Below the pieces are notes generated by a model that did not search any database, was not told the origin of the DNA, and was given only the letters and a program-made list of their open reading frames with translations. Positions 46,084-55,722 of a stretch of DNA of 64,000 nucleotides are shown here, piece after piece. Positions within the stretch are counted from its first letter, which is position 1, and each line of letters opens with the position of its first letter. Made by a program: the position numbers and the translations under genes. This stretch comes from Aquanectria penicillioides. Lineage: Eukaryota > Ascomycota > Sordariomycetes > Hypocreales > Nectriaceae. The stretch is from positions 1,054,001 to 1,118,000 of the forward strand of contig PYIU01000003.1 in NCBI GenBank assembly GCA_003415625.1. Reading direction: 5' to 3'.

Positions 46084-47087
46084 ATGGCCGCCCTCCGCTC
46101 TTCCTCTTGCCGTGTCCTCGGCGCCGCCTCCGTGAGGTCAGCCCTCCGCCCTGGCGCTGTCTTCACCCGCTCCATGGCCTCGGTCAGCGAGGCTCCTGCC
46201 CAGCCTGAGCCCAAGTTGAGGACTTTCCAGATTTACCGATGGAACCCGGATACTCCCAGCGAGAAGCCTCGCCTCCAGAGCTACACCCTCGACCTCAACA
46301 AGACCGGCCCTATGATTCTGGACGCCCTGATCCGAATCAAGAATGAGCTCGACCCTACCGTTACCTTCCGACGAAGCTGTCGTGAGGGTATCTGTGGAAG
46401 TTGTGCCATGAACATCAACGGCCAGAATACCCTGGCCTGCTTGTGTATGACTGACCTCCCCGGTCCGGTCGCGTGCGCGACATTCTTTGGTGTGTGCAAG
46501 CAACGCTGACAGCTCCAAACAGGCAAGATTCCCAAGGAGACCTCCGCCGACATCAAGATCTACCCTCTGCCTCACACCTACGTTGTCAAGGATCTCGTCC
46601 CTGACCTGACGCACTTCTACAAGCAGTACAAGAGCATCAAGCCCTACCTCCAGCGTGATACCCCCGCCCCCGACGTAAGTTTTCTTCCATGTCCCCTCTC
46701 AGGGCCATTCCCATCTTTTTTCCCCATCCACCCCCGACAGGTGCTGACGTTTCTACACAGGGCCGCGAATTCCGTCAATCCAAGGAGGACCGCAAGAAGC
46801 TCGACGGTCTCTACGAGTGCATCCTGTGCGCCTGCTGCTCGACCTCTTGCCCTTCGTACTGGTGGAACTCTGAGGAGTACCTCGGTCCCGCCATCCTCCT
46901 CCAGTCCTACCGATGGTTGGCCGACTCTCGCGATGAGCGCACGGCGGAGCGCAAGCTGAACCTCGAGAACTCGATGAGTCTGTACCGCTGCCACACCATT
47001 CTCAACTGCACCCGAGCCTGCCCCAAGGGCCTGAACCCCGGTCTGGCGGTTGCCGAGATCAAGAAGTCGATGGCTCTGGGCAATTAG
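46084..47087 (+). CDS. SDH2: Succinate dehydrogenase iron-sulfur subunit
   Basis: Exons 46084-46444, 46523-46674 and 46761-47087; 279 aa. Introns are 78 and 86 bp. The protein is the iron-sulfur subunit of complex II and passes electrons from the flavoprotein to ubiquinone in the inner membrane. Residues 1 to about 30 form the mitochondrial presequence. The 2Fe-2S ligands are Cys 99, 104, 107 and 119 ([10 protein letters not shown]...LAC). The 4Fe-4S and 3Fe-4S ligands are in [12 protein letters not shown] (from about 191) and [17 protein letters not shown]. The quinone-site region [19 protein letters not shown] is intact, including the Pro, His and Ile positions known from SDHI fungicide studies in the family. 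Head-to-head with the PTC7-like gene. Confidence 0.97.
46458..46475 (+). promoter_or_regulatory. CCGG/CGCGTG element, copy in SDH2 intron 1
   Basis: CCCCGGTCCGGTCGCGTG differs at one base from the promoter copy at 45748-45765. It lies 14 nt inside intron 1, which makes an intronic regulatory site possible. Function is inference. Confidence 0.4.
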
Positions 47088-47643
47088 GCGTGATTATGGG
47101 GAGATTGTGAGGAGATGTGAGGAAAGATGAGATGATGTTGACGTGAGGAATTTCGCAGGCGCATCACTGCGACCAAGGGCACGAGGACTGTAACCCTGTG
47201 TATAGGTTAGATGGGTGGGAGTTTACGTCGTGTTCTGATAGCTACTTGGCAGAAATTATTTTTTCTTGGTCGTTCATTCAAGTCTCCTGAACCGGAGTTG
47301 TCACTTTCGGCCTGTGCGATCGTGTATGTATTCCCTTGGGTGCGGACTGTGCATGCGTGACACTTGCGTACCGAGGTATGCTTTTTGTATTTTCTTATCT
47401 TTCAATCGACGTAGTGACCTGCTGTACCTGCCAAAAAAAAAAAAAAAAGAGAGCAGAAGCTACGGAAAACAGAAAATGATACTCCAGACACCAATGACCA
47501 AACCAAATTCCGAATCCCTAGGAGCCCACCAGTCGTTGCTTGTGGCTCGGCGACAGTGCGCCTACGAATTGAAAACGAAGTACATAGGTTTACCTCGGTC
47601 GCACTTAGCGAGCGGGGCGCATACCAGGGGCTCGACAGCCGAC
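47088..47643. other. Convergent 3' region between SDH2 and the secreted-protein gene
   Basis: No gene. It holds the SDH2 3' UTR and an A16 run near 47431-47448. Confidence 0.6.
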
Positions 47644-48467
47644 CTACGACTCCTCCTCCACGGGTTCGAGGAAGATCTGGACGGGAACGTAATTTTGAAT
47701 GACAACTAGGTCGCCTAAATTTTTTTTTCCCTAGGTCAGCCATATGGGAGCTCACCAGGGGAGGCTCATAGAGACAAGTCGGGGTGTGGGTGTTTCTTTA
47801 TCCACCAAAAAAAAAAAGTGCGGAGTGGATGGTGGGTTGGGCTGGGCTGGGGTTTTTTGTTGGTGCACGTACCGTCGTAATTCTTGATCTTCCAGTCTCC
47901 CTCGCCGAGGGGGGAAGCGATCCACCCAGGCTCGATGTCCTTGTACTTGAGCTCGCGGAGACCGGTCTCGTCTGCGTCTCCGACGGTGAAGTCCTGCCAG
48001 CTGTACGTCGAGTTGCTCTCGGCACTGTGGCCGGAGGGCTGCGTGAGGTCCTGGAGCTCGAGGTAACCCTGGCTACCGACCAGGCCCAGGGAGTGCTCGA
48101 CAATGCCGACGGGGTAGGTGGTCAAGCTGACGCTTTCGGAGTTCTCGCCGACCCCGTTGGCCGTGATCTTGGAACCGGCACTCTTGGTGCCATTGTTGTA
48201 GACGCCAACCACGTTGGAGCTGGTGGAGAGATAGGTGCCATTCAATTCCTGATAGTCCCTGCATCGGCGTGTTAGTCGCGTGCGCACTGGACTCCGGGGG
48301 GCGGATTTCGCGCATTTCAAATTCGAGCACTCTCTGTGGTCGAGGGGTTGGGCTAGGATCGGGTTGGCTTACACATTCAGCACAAGGCGGAACTGCTGGC
48401 TGGCGTCGGGATTGGCGGCAATAGCGCCAGCCAAGAGGGTGGAAGCCGATAAGATGGAGAACTTCAT
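47644..48467 (-). CDS. Secreted protein of unknown function
   Basis: Exons (minus strand) 48467-48373, 48258-47873 and 47714-47644; 183 aa. Introns are 114 and 158 bp, the second with a GCTGAC branch point. MKFSILSASTLLAGAIAA is a clear signal peptide. The mature chain is acidic, Ser/Gly/Asn/Leu-rich and free of Cys, with sequons at NGT and NST. Blocks YLELQDLTQPSGHSAES and GWIASPLGEGDWKIKNYDG suggest a beta-rich cell-wall or surface protein. The end, DLVVIQNYVPVQIFLEPV, is in the last exon. If the second intron were retained, a different basic C-terminus would follow. No GPI signal is seen. I do not recognise the family. Confidence 0.75.
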
Positions 48468-48786
48468 CTTGGAAAATCAGGGAAGATGGTTCCGACTTGG
48501 AGGTAGGGAAGAAATCGAGGAAGAGTTCAAGACGAAGGTCAAGGAACAGGAATAAACGAATAAAAGGAAACAGCACAGGTTACGCCGAGGGCAAGAGGAT
48601 ATTCGTGGTTGAAGAAAAAAAAAGAGTCGTCGAGGCAATGCTTGGTGGAAAGTGTAGTCGGCAGATGTAGGTAGGTATATTTGGTAGGTAGGGAGAAAAT
48701 GCTAGACGGGTCCCAAAGTGGAAAAGAGAATAGAAAAAGAGAGGCGGTAATAAAACGAGCGGAAAGTTCAATGCCGGCTTGAACTA

Positions 48787-48813
48787 AACGAACGGACGAA
48801 CGAACGAACGGAC
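48787..48813. repeat. (AACG)n tetranucleotide repeat
   Basis: About six AACG units with two G/A imperfections in the 5' region of the secreted-protein gene. Confidence 0.8.
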
Positions 48814-49263
48814 TGGAGGGAAACACAATATCAAAGCGATGTTCTCGTTGCCTCAAAGCAAAGGTTGGTCAAGCCTGGCCGTGCCGTGTTGGGTGGGGAA
48901 CGGCGACTTTTGACTCTGACGTCAAGGTGGCTGCGCAGGGATGCAATTATGCTTGCGGTCCGGGAGCGCTCTTCGCTCCTGTCAAGCCGAAACAACGACA
49001 GGGCCCCTGAAAAAAGGCAAACACGCTGTTCGGGCTCGGCGGTGTCTCACATAAATGCGCGTAAACCGCAACCCAAAACATGCGGGATGCGCCAAACAGG
49101 CCAGGGCCTCCAGCCTCCCAGCTGCTGCTGCTGCGATTGCTGGAGTTGCCGATCGCGTTGGGCTGATGCTGTCGCAGAGGATGCAAGCCTTGCCCCCGCC
49201 CGCGCCTCACCCTGTGATCCTTTCATTTGCATCGTTTGCATCAGTCGAAAGCGCCTGGCAAAT

Positions 49264-49326
49264 GGGCGACGGGCAATGGACAGCGGGCAGCGGGCAGTGG
49301 ACGATGATCGATGGGCGATGAGCCAC
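49264..49326. repeat. Heptamer tandem array, consensus GGGCAGT
   Basis: About nine consecutive 7-bp units: GGGCGAC, GGGCAAT, GGACAGC, GGGCAGC, GGGCAGT, GGACGAT, GATCGAT, GGGCGAT and GAGCCAC. With a one-base phase change the consensus is close to the GAGCAGT array at 851-913. Non-coding, about 800 bp upstream of the secreted-protein gene. Confidence 0.8.
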
Positions 49327-50644
49327 GATGTGTGCCGCTGTGGCAGGCTGTGGCAGGCTGTGGGTTTCTGTCTCATCACCCGTTTGGATGCGACGGGAAT
49401 GAATCTGAGGCGCTGTCCTTTCATCTTGTGACCATGCCGTGATCGCGCGGTTTGCTCGGGAGATGGCCATCACGCATTTACGCATCACGCCGAAGCTTGG
49501 TACCGACAAGTAGGAGAACCATGGTGTGCATGTCGTGTCTTTTCTTAATTAATATCAACTGGCCGTATGCCATATCTGTCGTCTGGCCCCTCCGATATAT
49601 TGAAGTCTGACGCTCATTCTGCCGAACCATACCCTCAACCATTGAGCGGCGCCAGCTCGCCGAGTTTCGTCCTGTCTTCACATTAACTGCGCAGCAATGC
49701 GATCTTCGCACCTGTGAACTGTTGCCGCGGAGAAGATCCATGCCAAGCTCTCCCACAGAACCGATGAACTCGTTTGGAGCTCGCCGATCGCCGCAGGGAG
49801 GCGGATAGTGGGCGGGTATTAATTTGTATCAACTCCAGGTGGCTCGCAATCACGACCCTTTCCGGCCGGCATCCATGGCGGAGTGAGCGCATTTCTCCAC
49901 TTGGCCTAGACCTGGGACCACTGTTGATCTTCACCGTCTCGGAATCCGGTTGTTAGATTGTTCCTCGTTTCCATGTAATCTCAGGGGACCTTCTGATTAA
50001 AGCCCGAGTCGTCCTAATTTTGGAAAAACTTTCCCAAGCTCACTCGTCTAACACATTCTGATGAAGCCTGTTACTAGTGATGAGGGGGGAGGGAATACTC
50101 TACATCACACCCCCGCAAAACTCGATCATTAAGTCGTGAGAAGGATATGTACTGCGAAGCTATGACCCGCTGACTGTGGTAACCGAAGAGATCCAGTCTC
50201 GCACCCTCCGACTCTTTCCTATGGCAGAGTTCGACCACCTGAGCTGACACGAGTTCCTCGCTTTAGGATTCATGTCCTGGCGTCCGCTTCCGGTCTGGGT
50301 TCGGCTGGAAAGCGATTTGACTCAAACTATCCCCCCGCTATGTTGCATCTCCAACTTTGTTAGTTGGAATGCTGACTGGGACTTACCGCGCTGCTGGTTT
50401 TCTCTAAGCTTGATATCTCGGTACTCCTGTACTGGCCACGAGATGGTTTAACTGGCAAACGCCTAGCCGGAAGCTCAACTCGGTGTCCGATTCTCCTCGC
50501 TGGCATGTATGCCTTAGACACTGGCTAATGATAGACCGATACCATCCCTCATATAGTCATCGTTTTAGCTGAAGGTTTGAGAATGAACCTCTGCCTTCGC
50601 CTCCCTTTATCTTACCAACGTTGACCGAATCACCCCGTCGTATG

Positions 50645-50658
50645 CCCCCCCCCCCCCC
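50645..50658. repeat. C14 homopolymer
   Basis: Fourteen C in a row in gene-free DNA. The true length is uncertain given the C-run errors elsewhere in this window. Confidence 0.9.
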
Positions 50659-51206
50659 TTCCGATCCTCGGTCGATGCAGCCTCCACCGTCGCAACCTAG
50701 AAATGACCTCTGCATATCTAAATAAAAACACTTCCATTTAACCACAGACTTCTATACCTTCATGTCAAAGGTTCGGGTGGAATGTTAGTATCAGCCAACA
50801 TGCCATTTGGTCAAACTTCCATCACATACGTTGGGCGTTGATTCGCATGTTGACTCAAAACGGGGCTGAGATCAACTTCACTGACATGCCCTATTCAAAG
50901 AGGGCATTTTCACGCGCCCACTAAGTTCTGCGGATCTTCGACATGGCAACTCAATATGCAGTATTGAGCATGTCACAGTATAGCGTATCGCCGACCATTT
51001 GGTCTTCAAGGGCGACTAGTAGCGAGAAACATGAATGAATGCGTCTTAAAGCATGTCCTGTTGTTAGTTTCGGCGTTTTACCAATATGATTGTCGTTGTT
51101 CTTCAACGATTGCCCAAAAAGGAAAAAAACCCATGAAACAGGGAGATGCCCATTCATAATCCATATCATCATCATCAATCCTCTGCACTCTCAAACCCAT
51201 TTCAAC

Positions 51207-51916
51207 ATGCGATTCAACTTGTTTCTTCTTGTATCTGCCGCTAGCCTTGCCGCTGCGCGAAAACCCCACGAAAGTGCAAATCCTAATTCATTTGCAGCTT
51301 TAGCATCAACGAGTATGGTATGAAATGGGGAGTGTAAGTTCACATTTCATGAAGAAGTCTAGCACATTCGCACCTGTTCACTCCTTCGTGGTTGAATTGA
51401 CACTGACTGAGGACGTTGTTATGATTCCTGCAAGTGGGAAGATGCACCGGTGATTCCGTCATGCGTCGTTGAAGAGCCCCTAGATGACTGTAGCACACGG
51501 ATTATCTGGGTCGATTCCATCAACGAATGTGGAATTCCATACGGAGGGTAAGTATCTCAGCCGTATCTCGACACAAGGGAGCTTTTTCGGGGTTAATTCT
51601 ACCTAGTTGTTTCCTGGACTGCAAGCCTTGGCCTACGACCAAACCTCCTTGCCCCGAAACAACAACAACACCAGGGTTGCCCGACTGGATACCCTTGCCA
51701 CAGGAGACAACTCCGCCACAGGAGACGCCTGTGCCTGAAGAAACGGTATTGCCAACGCCTCGGTGGGATGCAGATCATCGTTGTACCTTCAGACAGACGC
51801 AAGGAGGATTTGAGGAAACGAGAATAATGTGTAGATGGTGCCTTTATGTTACGAGGAACATGGTTCATTTTACTTTGTGGTTCTGTGGCGTGTTATCTTA
51901 TCCACCTTCAAAATGA
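51207..51916 (+). CDS. Small secreted cysteine-rich protein (tentative model)
   Basis: Exons 51207-51317, 51435-51547 and 51607-51916; 177 aa. MRFNLFLLVSAASLAAA is a signal peptide. The mature chain has about ten cysteines, in two blocks (C...C...C near PSCVV, DDCST and NECG, then CFLDCKPW). A Pro/Thr/Glu linker follows with PQETTPPQETPVPEE, then a Cys-containing tail. Size, signal, Cys content and a P/T linker are features of fungal effectors or wall proteins. The second intron (59 bp, GTAAGT) is well supported; the first (117 bp) and the hydrophobic end are less sure. I recognise no family. The gene converges on palC. Confidence 0.5.
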
Positions 51917-52085
51917 AGATTTGAAGGCGCCTAAATAAATTGTATTCTGAATCTGCTTGTTCTTTGGTTATCGTATTGTATACATGAACATGACTACCCG
52001 TAAGCAATAAGTCACTGCCCAACCATATTTAAGCCCTAGTGACGAGCTTAGCTTCTATACGAACGTCCCATGGAACCTACCATAA

Positions 52086-53587
52086 CTAGTAATATGTGTT
52101 TCTGGGGGTGCTTGTGCTTCTTGAATAATCTCCAGAAGTACCTGGGAACATTCCAACAGGAGCAGATGGTCCTCCTTTGACGTCATCGTCTGAACTCAGA
52201 TCATTTTCAAACTCATCAACTTCCTCTGGTGGCGCCCGCATGGCTTCCAGAATATCCCTGTCAAGGGTAGGAGGCTCGTATGGTTTGATGGTGTGAATCT
52301 CCCGCCCCGATGGCATCTTGGACAGGAGCGAGTTAAGGGGGGGTATCAATTTGGTATTCATCTGGTGCCTTTTGTGAGTGATTTACGACATGTTGCATCT
52401 TGAGAACGTACCGTGTCATTAATCTTATTCCATTTGGCATCGAGCATTTCCAACACTCGTGTTTCTTCCAATTTGCCGGCATCGGCTCCCCAGGCTGCCT
52501 CCTTATCAACTCTTCGATCTTCTCGTTTCTCCGTGATATCTTTCTTCAAACGACTGAAACTCAGGCCTTTCTTGGTATCCTTCACCTCCACTCCAAGCTC
52601 CTGAAGCCCGGCTCGGGCCCAGGCGATGCCCTCGGCAGTCTCGCCACCCAGTTCAGCGTCGATTCCAAAGAACCGGCAGGCACGAGCCCGGCTCGTACGG
52701 CGAAGGTCATCCAAATACTTCAAAAGCCCTGGATTGATCTTGTGGTTTCCTGCTGTGGCTGAGCCGCATAGAGCTGCGGCCTTGGAGGCATGTTCGGAAG
52801 CAGCCAAGCATAGTCGAGCATAGAGGTGGGCGCGAACTTTGGGAATATCTGGTGCCTTGTACATCCACTCCCTGTCATTCTTGTTTCGATCCTGAGCAAC
52901 CGCAGCTGGATATGGGTCATCCTTGAAAACAGCAAGCAGTGTTGCTTCCGCCAGCGCCAGGGATGATAGTGCCCGGGCAGTACCGGGAGTGACGTCGACA
53001 CAGGGAGGGCTGCTGGTAACATGCTCCCCTCGATTTGCAAGGTAATCGTAAACTGATGCAGCTTCGAGTAAGCTCTTTGTTGCCGAGGTGATTGCAGTTG
53101 AGCGCTGTTGGGTCCCAAGCAACTCGTGACTGGTTGAATATAGCGGTTGCAAAAAGGTTCTAGCAGTAAGAACATGAGCGAAACCGAGAGTCGAGAGAGC
53201 AAAAAATATCTCATATTCTAGAGACGAGATCTGGACTCGAGCTCTCTCACGACCGGGAACAACATCTCCTGACAGTGTAGGTCTCCACTCGATGGCTGGA
53301 AGTGATTTAAGGGCAACATTGATGAATTGACCGTCAGGGAGACTTCTGTTGTTTACGCCATTATCGACTGCAAGCAAATACGGAACGTATTCGGCCAGGC
53401 TTGATATAACAGTGTTGAGGTTAGATATCTGAGAACTCGGTGGCAATCTCTTATGCTTCTTGAGTGTATCTCGAACTACCCCGCGGTAGGTGCTGGCACT
53501 GAGGGGGAGTGATGGATGAGAGCCGCAGTTGAAGCTGGAAGAGAAGGAGAAGGCTGACGTGGTCGGAAGAACAAAGGGGAAAGGCAT
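52086..53587 (-). CDS. palC: pH-response regulator PalC (BRO1 domain)
   Basis: Exons (minus strand) 53587-52412 and 52361-52086; 483 aa. The 50-bp intron joins AKWNKINDT to [14 protein letters not shown]1-like domain covers most of the first 390 residues. The start [17 protein letters not shown] and the end of the first exon, [19 protein letters not shown], are typical of PalC. The second exon carries a conserved [18 protein letters not shown] motif. PalC is recruited to ESCRT-III (Vps32) at ambient-pH signalling sites and links PalH/PalF with PalA/PalB so that PacC is processed at alkaline pH. The gene is head to head with ALG6, 319 bp apart. Confidence 0.9.
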
Positions 53588-53906
53588 CTTAGCACATTAG
53601 AAAACTCGATAGGAACACCCCAAAAGAAGCGTTGTCTGCTTGACGAAGAAGCGAATGACGTTTTCATTCCGATGCCAAGCTCTTGTCAGTCCAGGCATCG
53701 TAATATAGTGCAAATAAACGACTCTCACGCACTGTACATTTCACGCCGGGGTTGTTCCGAATACGGGCAGCTCTTGACTGATGTTGATGAGCTCCACCAA
53801 ATTTCCGGGGGTGACCTTCACGCAAGCTCCACGCATTGACTCCCTCAACGTTGTCCTTCTTCATGAAGCTCGCGTGTCCCCCCGATCCCTCATACACGCG
53901 GTGACA
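53588..53906. promoter_or_regulatory. Divergent promoter palC / ALG6
   Basis: A 319-bp spacer must serve both genes unless they overlap in their 5' UTRs. I see no TATA box. No PacC core site (GCCARG) is convincing. Confidence 0.5.
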
Positions 53907-55722
53907 ATGGCTGGACCTTCACCGTCACCGCATAAGCCCAGGCGCAGGACGAAGAAGCCTGGAAATGTCGCTGACAAGCTCTCGCGCACCGAGGCGCTGG
54001 TGCGCGCGCCCTCCTTTCCCCTAGCGGCATTCCTGTGGCCTGCACGCACTTCGTCGTCGCAGTGGGAGGTGTTGCCGGCGATTCTCATGGTTGTCGGGCT
54101 CTTTCGATGGGCTGCCGGCCTTTGGGGATATTCTGGTGAGTCTTTCACTCTCTGCTTGATTGCTCTTTTGCTCATCTGACCTCTGCAGGTTTCCAGAAAC
54201 CTCCCATGTTCGGCGATTACGAGGCGCAACGTCACTGGATGGAGCTCACGACACATCTCCCAATTTCGCAATGGTACTTTCACGACTTGCAATGGTGGGG
54301 TCTCGACTATCCTCCCCTCACTGCCTACCATAGCTGGGTCTTGGGTAAGATCGGTGCTCTCATCGACCCGGCGTGGTTTGCCCTCTTCTCCTCCCGAGGC
54401 TCCGAGGATCCGAACCTCAAGATTTTCATGAGAGCAACGGTCATCGTATCCGAATACCTCATTTATGTTCCAGCTGCCACCGTGTTCGTACGACGATACA
54501 GCCGCCTCCAGGGCGTTTCAAACTGGACGGCATCGGTTGCCCTGGTTGCAATCCTCATGCAACCTGCAACTATTCTCATCGATCATGTTCATTTCCAGTA
54601 TAACACGGTCATGCTCGGATTCGTTATTGCGAGCATGTCAAGCATGCTTGCAGAGCGATACAAGTGGGCTGCTGTCTTCTTCGTTGGCGCATTGGGGTTC
54701 AAGCAAATGGCCTTATACTACGCTTTCAGCGTCTTCTCGTATCTCCTGGGCCGATGCGTCAGCCCGCGTCTCAACTTTACCCGCTTCTTTGGTATCGCTC
54801 TTGTTACGGCTATTGCCTTTGCCGTCTTGATCCTGCCCATTATTGTTGGCACGTTGTATGACGCTAGCCAAGGCATTGACTCACGGCCGGATTTCGACGG
54901 GCCACCGCTGCCCCTTCCTTTGTTCCCCGCCATTGCCGACTATCTGGACACTGAGTCCTACTACTACCCTGTTGTTGAACAGCTCATCCAGATGATCCAT
55001 CGAGTGTTCCCCTTTGCTCGAGGTCTGTTCGAAGACAAAGTTGCCAATTTCTGGTGTGCGGCAAACGTCATCATCAAGCTTCGCAATTTCCCCGCCGACC
55101 TCCTTCAGAAGGCAGCTCTTGGTGCCACTCTTCTCTCCATCATTCCGCCCAATTGTATTCTGTTCCTCCGCCCACGGAAGACCACGTTGCCCTACGCCTT
55201 CGCCGCAACAGCCTGGGGCTTCTTCCTCTTTAGCTACCAGGTTCACGAAAAGAGTGTGTTGTTGCCCTTGATGCCCATGACTTTACTGCTTGCAGGGAAG
55301 GATGGGTTGAATAAGGATACTCGGGCGTGGGTTGGGTTTGCCAACCTCCTTGGCGCCTGGACCATGTTCCCCTTGTTGCGCCGTGTGGACTTGAAGGTTC
55401 CCTATATGGTCTTGACTCTGCTTTGGGCATACCTCCTAGGCCTGCCCCGACATCCTTGAGCGCCTACTTCCAAGAACGACAACCAACTAAATGGTTCACT
55501 GTGCTCTTGCATTGGTCTTTCTACGCTGTCATGGGTGCGTGGCATGTGGCTAACGAGTTTGTCACACCCCCTGCTGACAAGCCGGATCTCTGGGTCGTGG
55601 CCAATGTGGGCGTTGGAGCAGCAGGATTTATCATCTGCTACCTGTGGTGTTTGTGGAGGCTTGTGCAGGAGAGTGACTTTTTCTCAACTCGGGGGTCAGC
55701 GAACAAGGCCAAGGCGCAGTGA
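53907..55722 (+). CDS. ALG6: Dolichyl-P-Glc:Man9GlcNAc2-PP-dolichol alpha-1,3-glucosyltransferase, apparent -1 frameshift
   Basis: Exons 53907-54135 and 54189-55722; about 587 aa if the frame is continuous. The 53-bp intron joins LWGYS to GFQKPPMFGDYEAQRHW. The enzyme adds the first glucose to the lipid-linked oligosaccharide in the ER membrane. QWWGLDYPPLTAYHSW is the GT57 loop that separates ALG6 from ALG8. Many membrane helices follow, with VHEKSVLLPLMP near the end. At 55445-55448 a C4 run breaks the frame after LLWAYLLGLP. The family sequence continues one frame away as TSLSAYFQERQ and ends in the last membrane helices (ICYLWCLWRLV). No GT is near, and one extra C restores the exon phase. 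Without repair the protein ends about 95 residues early. Probable sequence error. Confidence 0.93.

Larger units (their letters stand above)
48468..51206. other. Gene-poor 2.7 kb with simple repeats
   Basis: No gene recognised. The region holds an AACG/GAAC tetranucleotide stretch (48787-48813), a heptamer array (49264-49126), a CTGTGGCAGG decamer pair near 49338-49360 and a C14 run at 50645-50658. The longest frame (48865, 188 codons) is cysteine- and arginine-rich low-complexity translation of GC-rich DNA and covers the heptamer array. Confidence 0.6.

Noticed and set aside
48865..49431. 188-codon frame in the 2.7-kb gene-poor region
   Set aside because: Covers the heptamer array; Cys/Arg-rich simple-sequence translation.
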